In this document: positions 49,376-62,300 of the stretch, piece by piece | Numbering within the stretch: position 1 is the stretch's first letter | Layout: each line of letters starts with the position of its first letter | Assembly (NCBI GenBank): GCA_963682055.1 | Contig: OY821750.1 | Coordinates: forward strand, 16,370,501-16,434,500 | DNA: 64,000 bases | Reading direction: 5' to 3' | Origin: Primula veris | Taxonomy: Eukaryota > Streptophyta > Magnoliopsida > Ericales > Primulaceae | Notes under the pieces: generated by a model | Database searches by the model: none | Seen by the model: only the letters and a program-made list of their open reading frames with translations | Told to the model about the DNA's origin: nothing | Translations under genes and position numbers: made by a program

Positions 49376-52075
49376 AGGTAATGTTCTTGAATATGTAGGG
49401 AATATTCCTCATTTTTTTCTTCGATTTATGGCCAATAGTAGACGGGTTTAACCGACTTTTTTGGTTTTTGACATTTTATTTATATTTGTATGGTTTAGGG
49501 TTTAGGGTTTTGGTTTTAGGGCTTAGGGTTTTACGTTTAGTGTTTAGGTAATGTTCCTCCATATGTAGTGAATATTCCTCATTTTTTTTCTTGGATTTAT
49601 GGCCAATAGTAGACGGGTTTAACCGACTTTTTTGGTTGTCGACATTTTATTTATATTTGTATGGTTTAGGGTTTAGGGTTTTAGTTTTAGGGTTTAGGGT
49701 TTCAGGTTCAGGGTTTAGGTAATGTTCTTGAATATGTAGGGAATATTCCTCATTTTTTTCTTCGATTTATGGCCAATAGTAGACGGGTTTAACCGACTTT
49801 TTTGGTTTTTGACATTTTATTTATATTTGTATGGTTTAGGGTTTAGGGTTTTGGTTTTAGGGATTAGGGTTTTACGTTTAGTGTTTAGGTAATGTTCCTC
49901 CATATGTAGGGAATATTCCTCATTTTTTTTCTTGGATTTATGGCCAATAGTAGACGGGTTTAACCGACTTTTTTGGTTGTCGACATTTTATTTATATTTG
50001 TATGGTTTAGGGTTTAGGTAATGTTCTTGAATATGTAGGGAATATTCCTCATTTTTTTCTTCGATTTATGGCCAATAGTAGACGGGTTTAACCGACTTTT
50101 TTGGTTTTCGACATTTTATTTATATTTGTATGGTTTAGGGTTTAGGGTTTAGGGTTTTGGTTTTAGGGCTTAGGGTTTTAGGTTTAGGGTTTAGGTAATG
50201 TTCTTCCATATGTAGGGAATATTCCTTATTTTTTTTCTTGGATTTATGGCCAATAGTAGACGGGTTTAACCGACTTTTTTGGTTGTCGACATTTTATTTA
50301 TATTTGTATGGTTTAGGGTTTAGGGTTTTGGGTTTAGGGTTTAGGGTTTCAGGTTTAGGGTTTAGGTAATGGTCTTGAATATGTAGGGAATATTCCTCAT
50401 TTTTTTCTTTGATTTATGGCCAATACTAGACGGGTTTAACCGACTTTTTTGGTTTTTGACATTTTATTTATATTTGTATGGTTTAGGGTTTAGGGTTTTG
50501 GTTTTAGGGCTTAGGGTTTTAGGTTTAGGGTTTAGGTAATGTTCTTCCATATGTAGGGAATATTCCTCATTTTTTTTCTTGGATTTATGGCCAATAGTAG
50601 ACGGGTTTAACCGACTTTTTTGGTTGTCGACATTTTATTTATATTTGTATGGTTTAGGGTTTAGGGTTTTGGTTTTAGGGTTTAGGGTTTTAGGTTGAGG
50701 GTTTAGGTAATGTTCTTGAATATGTAGGGAATATTCCTCATTTTTTTCTTTGATTTACGGCCAATAGTAGACGGGTTTAACCGACGTTTTTGGTTTTTGA
50801 CATTTTATTTATATTTGTATGGTTTAGGGTTTAGGGTTTTGGTTTTAGGGCTTAGGGTTTTAGGTTTAGGGTTTAGGTAATGTTCTTCCATATGTAGGGA
50901 ATATTCCTCATTTTTTTTGTTGGATTTATGGCCAATAGTAGACGGGTTTAACCGACTTTTTTGGTTGTCGACATTTTATTTATATTTGTATGGTTTAGGG
51001 TTTAGGGTTTTGGTTTTAGGGTTTAGGGTTTCAGGTTCAGGGTTTAGGTAATGTTCTTGAATATGTAGGGAATATTCCTCATTTTTTTCTTCGATTTATG
51101 GCCAATAGTAGACGGGTTTAACCGACTTTTTTGGTTTTTGACATTTTATTTATATTTGTATGGTTTAGGGTTTAGGGTTTTGGTTTTAGGGCTTAGGGTT
51201 TTACGTTTAGTGTTTAGGTAATGTTCCTCCATATGTAGTGAATATTCCTCATTTTTTTTCTTGGATTTATGGCCAATAGTAGACGGGTTTAACCGACTTT
51301 TTTGGTTGTCGACATTTTATTTATATTTGTATGGTTTAGGGTTTAGGGTTTTAGTTTTAGGGTTTAGGGTTTCAGGTTCAGGGTTTAGGTAATGTTCTTG
51401 AATATGTAGGGAATATTCCTCATTTTTTTCTTCGATTTATGGCCAATAGTAGACGGGTTTAACCAACTTTTTTGGTTTTCGACATTTTATTTATATTTGT
51501 ATGGTTTAGGGTTTAGGGTTTAGGGTTTTGGTTTTAGGGCTTAGGGTTTTAGGTTTAGGGTTTAGGTAATGTTCTTCCATATGTAGGGAATATTCCTTTT
51601 TTTTTTTCTTGGATTTATGGCCAATAGTAGACGGGTTTAACCGACTTTTTTGGTTGTCGACATTTTATTTATATTTGTATGGTTTAGGGTTTAGGGTTTT
51701 GGTTTTAGGGTTTAGGGTTTCAGGTTTAGGGTTTAGGTAATGGTCTTGAATATGTAGGGAATATTCCTCATTTTTTTCTTTGATTTATGGCCAATACTAG
51801 ACGGGTTTAACCGACTTTTTTGGTTTTTGACATTTTATTTATATTTGTATGGTTTAGGGTTTAGGGTTTTGGTTTTAGGGCTTAGGGTTTTAGGTTTAGG
51901 GTTTAGGTAATGTTCTTCCATATGTAGGGAATATTCCTCATTTTTTTTCTTGGATTTATGGCCAATAGTAGACGGGTTTAACCGACTTTTTTGGATGTCG
52001 ACATTTTATTTATATTTGTATGGTTTAGGGTTTAGGGTTTTGGTTTTAGGGTTTAGGGTTTTAGGTTGAGGGTTT
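49375..52075 (+). repeat. HOR unit of 2,700 bp (16 monomers), copy 2
   Basis: Middle copy of the three. Reading it against copies 1 and 3 I noticed only isolated substitutions, so this is the most homogeneous HOR in the window and probably among the youngest. The same monomer order and all anchors of copy 1 are kept. Confidence 0.93.
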
Positions 52076-54866
52076 AGGTAATGTTCTTGAATATGTAGGG
52101 AATATTCCTCATTTTTTTCTTCGATTTATGGCCAATAGTAGACGGGTTTAACCGACTTTTTTGGTTTTTGACATTTTATTTATATTTGTATGGTTTAGGG
52201 TTTAGGGTTTTGGTTTTAGGGCTTAGGGTTTTACGTTTAGTGTTTAGGTAATGTTCCTCCATATGTAGTGAATATTCCTCATTTTTTTTCTTGGATTTAT
52301 GGCCAATAGTAGACGGGTTTAACCGACTTTTTTGGTTGTCGACATTTTATTTATATTTGTATGGTTTAGGGTTTAGGGTTTTAGTTTTAGGGTTTAGGGT
52401 TTCAGGTTCAGGGTTTAGGTAATGTTCTTGAATATGTAGGGAATATTCCTCATTTTTTTCTTCGATTTATGGCCAATAGTAGACGGGTTTAACCGACTTT
52501 TTTGGTTTTTGACATTTTATTTATATTTGTATGGTTTAGGGTTTAGGGTTTTGGTTTTAGGGATTAGGGTTTTACGTTTAGTGTTTAGGTAATGTTCCTC
52601 CATATGTAGGGAATATTCCTCATTTTTTTTCTTGGATTTATGGCCAATAGTAGACGGGTTTAACCGACTTTTTTGGTTGTCGACATTTTATTTATATTTG
52701 TATGGTTTAGGGTTTAGGTAATGTTCTTGAATATGTAGGGAATATTCCTCATTTTTTTCTTCGATTTATGGCCAATAGTAGACGGGTTTAACCGACTTTT
52801 TTGGTTTTCGACATTTTATTTATATTTGTATGGTTTAGGGTTTAGGGTTTAGGGTTTTGGTTTTAGGGCTTAGGGTTTTAGGTTTAGGGTTTAGGTAATG
52901 TTCTTCCATATGTAGGGAATATTCCTTATTTTTTTTCTTGGATTTATGGCCAATAGTAGACGGGTTTAACCGACTTTTTTGGTTGTCGACATTTTATTTA
53001 TATTTGTATGGTTTAGGGTTTAGGGTTTTGGGTTTAGGGTTTAGGGTTTCAGGTTTAGGGTTTAGGTAATGGTCTTGAATATGTAGGGAATATTCCTCAT
53101 TTTTTTCTTTGATTTATGGCCAATACTAGACGGGTTTAACCGACTTTTTTGGTTTTTGACATTTTATTTATATTTGTATGGTTTAGGGTTTAGGGTTTTG
53201 GTTTTAGGGCTTAGGGTTTTAGGTTTAGGGTTTAGGTAATGTTCTTCCATATGTAGGGAATATTCCTCATTTTTTTTCTTGGATTTATGGCCAATAGTAG
53301 ACGGGTTTAACCGACTTTTTTGGTTGTCGACATTTTATTTATATTTGTATGGTTTAGGGTTTAGGGTTTTGGTTTTAGGGTTTAGGGTTTTAGGTTGAGG
53401 GTTTAGGTAATGTTCTTGAATATGTAGGGAATATTCCTCATTTTTTTCTTTGATTTACGGCCAATAGTAGACGGGTTTAACCGACGTTTTTGGTTTTTGA
53501 CATTTTATTTATATTTGTATGGTTTAGGGTTTAGGGTTTTGGTTTTAGGGCTTAGGGTTTTAGGTTTAGGGTTTAGGTAATGTTCTTCCATATGTAGGGA
53601 ATATTCCTCATTTTTTTTGTTGGATTTATGGCCAATAGTAGACGGGTTTAACCGACTTTTTTGGTTGTCGACATTTTATTTATATTTGTATGGTTTAGGG
53701 TTTAGGGTTTTGGTTTTAGGGTTTAGGGTTTCAGGTTCAGGGTTTAGGTAATGTTCTTGAATATGTAGGGAATATTCCTCATTTTTTTCTTCGATTTATG
53801 GCCAATAGTAGACGGGTTTAACCGACTTTTTTGGTTTTTGACATTTTATTTATATTTGTATGGTTTAGGGTTTAGGGTTTTGGTTTTAGGGCTTAGGGTT
53901 TTACGTTTAGTGTTTAGGTAATGTTCCTCCATATGTAGTGAATATTCCTCATTTTTTTTCTTGGATTTATGGCCAATAGTAGACGGGTTTAACCGACTTT
54001 TTTGGTTGTCGACATTTTATTTATATTTGTATGGTTTAGGGTTTAGGGTTTTAGTTTTAGGGTTTAGGGTTTCAGGTTCAGGGTTTAGGTAATGTTCTTG
54101 AATATGTAGGGAATATTCCTCATTTTTTTCTTCGATTTATGGCCAATAGTAGACGGGTTTAACCAACTTTTTTGGTTTTCGACATTTTATTTATATTTGT
54201 ATGGTTTAGGGTTTAGGGTTTAGGGTTTTGGTTTTAGGGCTTAGGGTTTTAGGTTTAGGGTTTAGGTAATGTTCTTCCATATGTAGGGAATATTCCTTTT
54301 TTTTTTTCTTGGATTTATGGCCAATAGTAGACGGGTTTAACCGACTTTTTTGGTTGTCGACATTTTATTTATATTTGTATGGTTTAGGGTTTAGGGTTTT
54401 GGTTTTAGGGTTTAGGGTTTAGGGTTTAGGGTTTAGGTAATGGTCTTGAATATGTAGGGAATATTCCTCATTTTTTTCTTTGATTTATGGCCAATACTAG
54501 ACGGGTTTAACCGACTTTTTTGGTTTTTGACATTTTATTTATATTTGTATGGTTTAGGGTTTAGGGTTTTGGTTTTAGGGCTTAGGGTTTTAGGTTTAGG
54601 GTTTAGGTAATGTTCTTCCATATGTAGGGAATATTCCTCATTTTTTTTCTTGGATTTATGGCCAATAGTAGACGGGTTTAACCGACTTTTTTGGATGTCG
54701 ACATTTTATTTATATTTGTATGGTTTAGGGTTTAGGGTTTTGGTTTTAGGGTTTAGGGTTTTAGGTTGAGGGTTTAGGTAATGTTCTTGAATATGTAGGG
54801 AATATTCCTCATTTTTTTCTTCGATTTATGGCCAATAGTAGACGGGTTTAACCGACTTTTTTGGTT
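52075..54866 (+). repeat. HOR unit of 2,700 bp (16 monomers), copy 3
   Basis: Third copy, ending about 90 bp beyond a full unit, where TTTTTGAC gives way to TTTTCGAC and an extra heptamer. It differs from copies 1 and 2 in the block at 54,408-54,437, where TTTCAGG has become TTTAGGG and restores a clean run of telomere heptamers. Confidence 0.92.
54408..54431 (+). other. Four GGG tracts with TTTA loops, specific to copy 3
   Basis: GGG at 54,408, 54,415, 54,422 and 54,429, followed by TTTAGG. The matching place in copies 1 and 2 (49,021 and 51,721) reads TTTCAGG. Only copy 3 of the 2,700-bp HOR has the telomere-perfect version. Confidence 0.75.
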
Positions 54867-54874
54867 TTCGACAT

Positions 54875-56820
54875 TTTATTTATATTTGTATGGTTTAGGG
54901 TTTAGGGTTTAGGGTTTTGGTTTTAGGGCTTAGGGTTTTAGGTTTAGGGTTTAGGTAATGTTCTTCCATATGTAGGGAATATTCCTTTTTTTTTTCTTGG
55001 ATTTATGGCCAATAGTAGACGGGTTTAACCGACTTTTTTGGTTGTCGACATTTTATTTATATTTGTATGGTTTAGGGTTTAGGGTTTTGGTTTTAGGGTT
55101 TAGGGTTTCAGGTTTAGGGTTTAGGTAATGGTCTTGAATATGTAGGGAATATTCCTCATTTTTTTCTTTGATTTATGGCCAATACTAGACGGGTTTAACC
55201 GACTTTTTTGGTTTTTGACATTTTATTTATATTTGTATGGTTTAGGGTTTAGGGTTTTGGTTTTAGGGCTTAGGGTTTTAGGTTTAGGGTTTAGGTAATG
55301 TTCTTCCATATGTAGGGAATATTCCTCATTTTTTTTCTTGGATTTATGGCCAATAGTAGACGGGTTTAACCGACTTTTTTGGTTGTCGACATTTTATTTA
55401 TATTTGTATGGTTTAGGGTTTAGGGTTTTGGTTTTAGGGTTTAGGGTTTTAGGTTGAGGGTTTAGGTAATGTTCTTGAATATGTAGGGAATATTCCTCAT
55501 TTTTTTCTTTGATTTATGGCCAATAGTAGACGGGTTTAACCGACGTTTTTGGTTTTTGACATTTTATTTATATTTGTATGGTTTAGGGTTTAGGGTTTTG
55601 GTTTTAGGGGTTAGGGTTTTAGGTTTAGGGTTTAGGTAATGTTCTTCCATATGTAGGGAATATTCCTCATTTTTTTTCTTGGATTTATGACCAATAGTAG
55701 ACGGGTTTAACCGACTTTTTTGGTTGTCGACATTTTATTTATATTTGTATGGTTTAGGGTTTAGGGTTTTGGTTTTAGGGTTTAGGGTTTTAGGTTGAGG
55801 GTTTAGGTAATGTTCTTGAATATGTAGGGAATATTCCTCATTTTTTTCTTTGATTTATGGCCAATAGTAGACGGGTTTAACCGACGTTTTTGGTTTTTGA
55901 CATTTTATTTATATTTGTATGGTTTAGGGTTTAGGGTTTAGGGTTTTGGTTTTAGGGCTTAGGGTTTTAGGTTTAGGGTTTAGGTAATGTTCTTCCATAT
56001 GTAGGGAATATTCCTTTTTTTTTTCTTGGATTTATGGCCAATAGTAGACGGGTTTAACCGACTTTTTTGGTTGTCGACATTTTATTTATATTTGTATGGT
56101 TTAGGGTTTAGGGTTTTGGTTTTAGGGTTTAGGGTTTCAGGTTTAGGGTTTAGGTAATGGTCTTGAATATGTAGGGAATATTCCTCATTTTTTTCTTTGA
56201 TTTATGGCCAATACTAGACGGGTTTAACCGACTTTTTTGGTTTTTGACATTTTATTTATATTTGTATGGTTTAGGGTTTAGGGTTTTGGTTTTAGGGCTT
56301 AGGGTTTTAGGTTTAGGGTTTAGGTAATGTTCTTCCATATGTAGGGAATATTCCTCATTTTTTTTCTTGGATTTATGGCCAATAGTAGACGGGTTTAACC
56401 GACTTTTTTGGTTGTCGACATTTTATTTATATTTGTATGGTTTAGGGTTTAGGGTTTTGGTTTTAGGGTTTAGGGTTTTAGGTTGAGGGTTTAGGTAATG
56501 TTCTTGAATATGTAGGGAATATTCCTCATTTTTTTCTTTGATTTATGGCCAATAGTAGACGGGTTTAACCGACGTTTTTGGTTTTTGACATTTTATTTAT
56601 ATTTGTATGGTTTAGGGTTTAGGGTTTTGGTTTTAGGGCTTAGGGTTTTAGGTTTAGGGTTTAGGTAATGTTCTTCCATATGTAGGGAATATTCCTCATT
56701 TTTTTTCTTGGATTTATGACCAATAGTAGACGGGTTTAACCGACTTTTTTGGTTGTCGACATTTTATTTATATTTGTATGGTTTAGGGTTTAGGGTTTTG
56801 GTTTTAGGGTTTAGGGTTTT
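54875..56820 (+). repeat. HOR block, 1,029-bp period (6 monomers), ~1.9 copies
   Basis: The monomer with CCTTTTTTTT before CTTGG (TAGGG at 54,973 and 56,002) and the TTTATGACCAATAG monomer (55,684 and 56,713) each repeat 1,029 bp apart. The second copy ends near 56,820, where TTGAGGG is replaced by TTTAGGG. Confidence 0.85.
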
Positions 56821-57716
56821 AGGTTTAGGGTTTAGGTAATGTTCTTGAATATGTAGGGAATATTCCTCATTTTTTTCTTGGATTTATGGCCAATAGTAGA
56901 CGGGTTTAACCGACTTTTTTGTTTTCAACATTTTATTTATATTTTTATGGTTTAGGGTTTAGGGTTTTGGTTTTAGGGCTTAGGGTTTTAGGTTTAGGGT
57001 TTAGGTAAATGTTCTTCCATATGTAGGGAATATTCCTCATTTTGTTTCTTGGATTTATGGCCAATAGTAGACGGGTTTAACCGACTTTTTTGGTTGTCGA
57101 CATTTTATTTATATTTGTATGGTTTATGGTTTAGGGTTTTGGTTTTAGGGTTTAGGGTTTCAGGTTGAGGGTTTAGGTAACGTTCTTGAATATGTAGGGA
57201 ATATTCCTCATTTTTTTCTTTGATTTATGGCCAATAGTAGACGGGTTTAACCGACGTTTTTGGTTTTTGACATTTTATTTATATTTGTATGGTTTAGGGT
57301 TTAGGGTTTTGGTTTTAGGGCTTAGGGTTTTACGTTTAGTGTTTAGGTAATGTTCCTCCATATGTAGGGAATATTCCTCATTTTTTTTCTTGGATTTATG
57401 GCCAATAGTAGACGGGTTTAACCGACTTTTTTGGTTGTCGACATTTTATTTATATTTGTATGGTTTAGGGTTTAGGGTTTTGGTTTTAGGGTTTAGGGTT
57501 TTAGGTTTAGGGTTTAGGTAATGTTCTTGAATATGTAGGGAATATTCCTCATTTTTTTCTTCGATTTATGGCCAATAGTAGACGGGTTTAACCTACTTTT
57601 TTGGTTTTCGACATTTTATTTATATTTTTATGGTTTAGGGTTTAGGGTTTAGGGTTTTGGTTTTAGGGCTTAGGGTTTTAGGTTTAGGGTTTAGGTAATG
57701 TTCCTCCATATGTAGG
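56820..57716 (+). repeat. Composite linker
   Basis: About five monomers with single-copy oddities: a GGTAAATGTTC insertion near 57,004, a TTTTGTTTC interruption of the T8 run near 57,041, GTTTATGGTTTAGGG near 57,123, GGTAACGTTC near 57,177, and AACCTACTTTTTTGG near 57,591. No gene is present. Confidence 0.72.
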
Positions 57717-59330
57717 GAATATTCCTCATTTTTTTTCTTGGATTTATGGCCAATAGTAGACGGGTTTAACCGACTTTTTTGGTTGTCGACATTTTATTTA
57801 TATTTGTATGGTTTAGGGTTTAGGGTTTTGGTTTTAGGGTTTAGGGTTTCAGGTTTAGGGTTTAGGTAATGGTCTTGAATATGTAGGGAATATTCCTCAT
57901 TTTTTTCTTTGATTTATGGCCAATACTAGACGGGTTTAACCGACTTTTTTGGTTTTTGACATTTTATTTATATTTGTATGGTTTAGGGTTTAGGGTTTTG
58001 GTTTTAGGTAATGTTCTTCCATATGTAGGGAATATTCCTCATTTTTTTTCTTGGATTTATGGCCAATAGTAGACGGGTTTAACCGACTTTTTTGGATGTC
58101 GACATTTTATTTATATTTGTATGGTTTAGGGTTTAGGGTTTTGGTTTTAGGGTTTAGGGTTTCAGGTTCAGGGTTTAGGTAATGTTCTTGAATATGTAGG
58201 GAATATTCCTCATTTTTTTCTTCGATTTATGGCCAATAGTAGACGGGTTTAACCGACTTTTTTGGTTTTCGACATTTTATTTATATTTGTATGGTTTAGG
58301 GTTTAGGGTTTAGGGTTTTGGTTTTAGGGCTTAGGGTTTTAGGTTTAGGGTTTAGGTAATGTTATTCCATATGTAGGGAATATTCCTCATTTTTTTTCTT
58401 GGATTTATGGCCAATAGTAGACGGGTTTAACCGACTTTTTTGGTTGTCGACATTTTATTTATATTTGTATGGTTTAGGGTTTAGGGTTTTGGTTTTAGGG
58501 TTTAGGGTTTCAGGTTTAGGGTTTAGGTAATGGTCTTGAATATGTAGGGAATATTCCTCATTTTTTTCTTTGATTTATGGCCAATACTAGACGGGTTTAA
58601 CCGACTTTTTTGGTTTTTGACATTTTATTTATATTTGTATGGTTTAGGGTTTAGGGTTTTGGTTTTAGGTAATGTTCTTCCATATGTAGGGAATATTCCT
58701 CATTTTTTTTCTTGGATTTATGGCCAATAGTAGACGGGTTTAACCGACTTTTTTGGATGTCGACATTTTATTTATATTTGTATGGTTTAGGGTTTAGGGT
58801 TTTGGTTTTAGGGTTTAGGGTTTCAGGTTCAGGGTTTAGGTAATGTTCTTGAATATGTAGGGAATATTCCTCATTTTTTTCTTCGATTTATGGCCAATAG
58901 TAGACGGGTTTAACCGACTTTTTTGGTTTTCGACATTTTATTTATATTTGTATGGTTTAGGGTTTAGGGTTTAGGGTTTTGGTTTTAGGGCTTAGGGTTT
59001 TAGGTTTAGGGTTTAGGTAATGTTATTCCATATGTAGGGAATATTCCTCATTTTTTTTCTTGGATTTATGGCCAATAGTAGACGGGTTTAACCGACTTTT
59101 TTGGTTGTCGACATTTTATTTATATTTGTATGGTTTAGGGTTTAGGGTTTTGGTTTTAGGGTTTAGGGTTTCAGGTTTAGGGTTTAGGTAATGGTCTTGA
59201 ATATGTAGGGAATATTCCTCATTTTTTTCTTTGATTTATGGCCAATACTAGACGGGTTTAACCGACTTTTTTGGTTTTTGACATTTTATTTATATTTGTA
59301 TGGTTTAGGGTTTAGGGTTTTGGTTTTAGG
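57716..59330 (+). repeat. HOR block, 661-bp period (4 monomers), ~2.4 copies
   Basis: A monomer with a strongly shortened block (GGTTTTAGGTAATG, 28 bp missing) lies at 58,001 and 58,662, and a GTTATTCCATATG monomer at 58,361 and 59,022; both pairs are 661 bp apart. The third, partial copy ends near 59,330, where the full-length block returns. Confidence 0.87.
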
Positions 59331-62300
59331 GCTTAGGGTTTTAGGTTTAGGGTTTAGGTAATGTTCTTCCATATGTAGGGAATATTCCTCATTTTTTTTC
59401 TTGGATTTATGGCCAATAGTAGACGGGTTTAACCGACTTTTTTGGTTGTCGACATTTTATTTATATTTGTATGGTTTAGGGTTTAGGGTTTTGGTTTTAG
59501 GGTTTAGGGTTTTAGGTTGAGGATTTAGGTAATGTTCTTGAATATGTAGGGAATATTCCTCATTTTTTTCTTTGATTTATGGCCAATAGTAGACGGGTTT
59601 AACCGACGTTTTTGGTTTTTGACATTTTATTTATATTTGTATGGTTTAGGGTTTAGGGTTTTGGTTTTAGGGCTTAGGGTTTTAGGTTTAGGGTTTAGGT
59701 AATGTTCTTCCATATGTAGGGAATATTCCTCATTTTTTTTCTTGGATTTATGACCAATAGTAGACGGGTTTAACCGACTCTTTTGGTTGTCGACATTTTA
59801 TTTATATTTGTATGGTTTAGGGTATAGGGTTTTGGTTTTAGGGTTTAGGGTTTTAGGTTTAGGGTTTAGGTAATGTTCTTGAATATGTAGGGAATATTCC
59901 TCATTTTTTTCTTCGATTTATGGCCAATAGTAGACGGGTTTAACCTACTTTTTTGGTTTTCGACATTTTATTTATATTTTTATGGTTTAGGGTTTAGGGT
60001 TTAGGGTTTTGGTTTTAGGGCTTAGGGTTTTAGGTTTAGGGTTTAGGTAATGTTCTTCCATATGTAGGGAATATTCCTTATTTTTTTTCTTGGATTTATG
60101 GCCAATAGTAGACGGGTTTAACCGACTTTTTTGGTTGTCGACATTTTATTTATATTTGTATGGTTTAGGGTTTAGGGTTTTGGTTTTAGGGTTTAGGGTT
60201 TCAGGTTCAGGGTTTAGGTAATGTTCTTGAATATGTAGGGAATATTCCTCATTTTTTTCTTCGATTTATGGCCAATAGTAGACGGGTTTAACCGACTTTT
60301 TTGGTTTTTGACATTTTATTTATATTTGTATGGTTTAGGGTTTAGGGTTTTGGTTTTAGGGCTTAGGGTTTTACGTTTAGTGTTTAGGTAATGTTCCTCC
60401 ATATGTAGTGAATATTCCTCATTTTTTTTCTTGGATTTATGGCCAATAGTAGACGGGTTTAACCGACTTTTTTGGTTGTCGACATTTTATTTATATTTGT
60501 ATGGTTTAGGGTTTAGGGTTTTAGTTTTAGGGTTTAGGGTTTCAGGTTCAGGGTTTAGGTAATGTTCTTGAATATGTAGGGAATATTCCTCATTTTTTTC
60601 TTCGATTTATGGCCAATAGTAGACGGGTTTAACCGACTTTTTTGGTTTTCGACATTTTATTTATATTTGTATGGTTTAGGGTTTAGGGTTTAGGGTTTTG
60701 GTTTTAGGGCTTAGGGTTTTAGGTTTAGGGTTTAGGTAATGTTCTTCCATATGTAGGGAATATTCCTTTTTTTTTTCTTGGATTTATGGCCAATAGTAGA
60801 CGGGTTTAACCGACTTTTTTGGTTGTCGACATTTTATTTATATTTGTATGGTTTAGGGTTTAGGGTTTTGGTTTTAGGGTTTAGGGTTTCAGGTTTAGGG
60901 TTTAGGTAATGGTCTTGAATATGTAGGGAATATTCCTCATTTTTTTCTTTGATTTATGGCCAATACTAGACGGGTTTAACCGACTTTTTTGGTTTTTGAC
61001 ATTTTATTTATATTTGTATGGTTTAGGGTTTAGGGTTTTGGTTTTAGGGCTTAGGGTTTTAGGTTTAGGGTTTAGGTAATGTTCTTCCATATGTAGGGAA
61101 TATTCCTCATTTTTTTTCTTGGATTTATGGCCAATAGTAGACGGGTTTAACCGACTTTTTTGGATGTCGACATTTTATTTATATTTGTATGGTTTAGGGT
61201 TTAGGGTTTTGGTTTTAGGGTTTAGGGTTTTAGGTTGAGGGTATAGGTAATGTTCTTGAATATGTAGGGAATATTCCTCATTTTTTTCTTCGATTTATGG
61301 CCAATAGTAGACGGGTTTAACCGACTTTTTTGGTTTTCGACATTTTATTTATATTTGTATGGTTTAGGGTTTAGGGTTTAGGGTTTTGGTTTTAGGGCTT
61401 AGGGTTTTAGGTTTAGGGTTTAGGTAATGTTCTTCCATATGTAGGGAATATTCCTTTTTTTTTTTCTTGGATTTATGGCCAATAGTAGACGGGTTTAACC
61501 GACTTTTTTGGTTATCGACATTTTATTTATATTTGTATGGTTTAGGGTTTAGGGTTTTGGTTTTAGGGTTTAGGGTTTCAGGTTTAGGGTTTAGGTAATG
61601 GTCTTGAATATGTAGGGAATATTCCTCATTTTTTTCTTTGATTTATGGCCAATACTAGACGGGTTTAACCGACTTTTTTGGTTTTTGACATTTTATTTAT
61701 ATTTGTATGGTTTAGGGTTTAGGGTTTTGGTTTTAGGGCTTAGGGTTTTAGGTTTAGGGTTTAGGTAATGTTCTTCCATATGTAGGAAATATTCCTCATT
61801 TTTTTTCTTGGATTTATGGCCAATAGTAGACGGGTTTAACCGACTTTTTTGGTTGTCGACATTTTATTTATATTTGTATGGTTTAGGGTTTAGGGTTTAG
61901 GGTTTTGGTTTTAGGGTTTAGGGTTTTAGGTTGAGGGTTTAGGTAATGTTCTTGAATATGTAGGGAATATTCCTCATTTTTTTCTTTGATTTATGGCCAA
62001 TAGTAGACGGGTTTAACCGACGTTTTTGGTTTTTGACATTTTATTTATATTTGTATGGTTTAGGGTTTAGGGTTTTGGTTTTAGGGCTTAGGGTTTTAGG
62101 TTTAGGGTTTAGGTAATGTTCTTCCATATGTAGGGAATATTCCTCATTTTTTTTCTTGGATTTATGACCAATAGTAGACGGGTTTAACCGACTCTTTTGG
62201 TTGTCGACATTTTATTTATATTTGTATGGTTTAGGGTATAGGGTTTTGGTTTTAGGGTTTAGGGTTTTAGGTTTAGGGTTTAGGTAATGTTCTTGAATAT

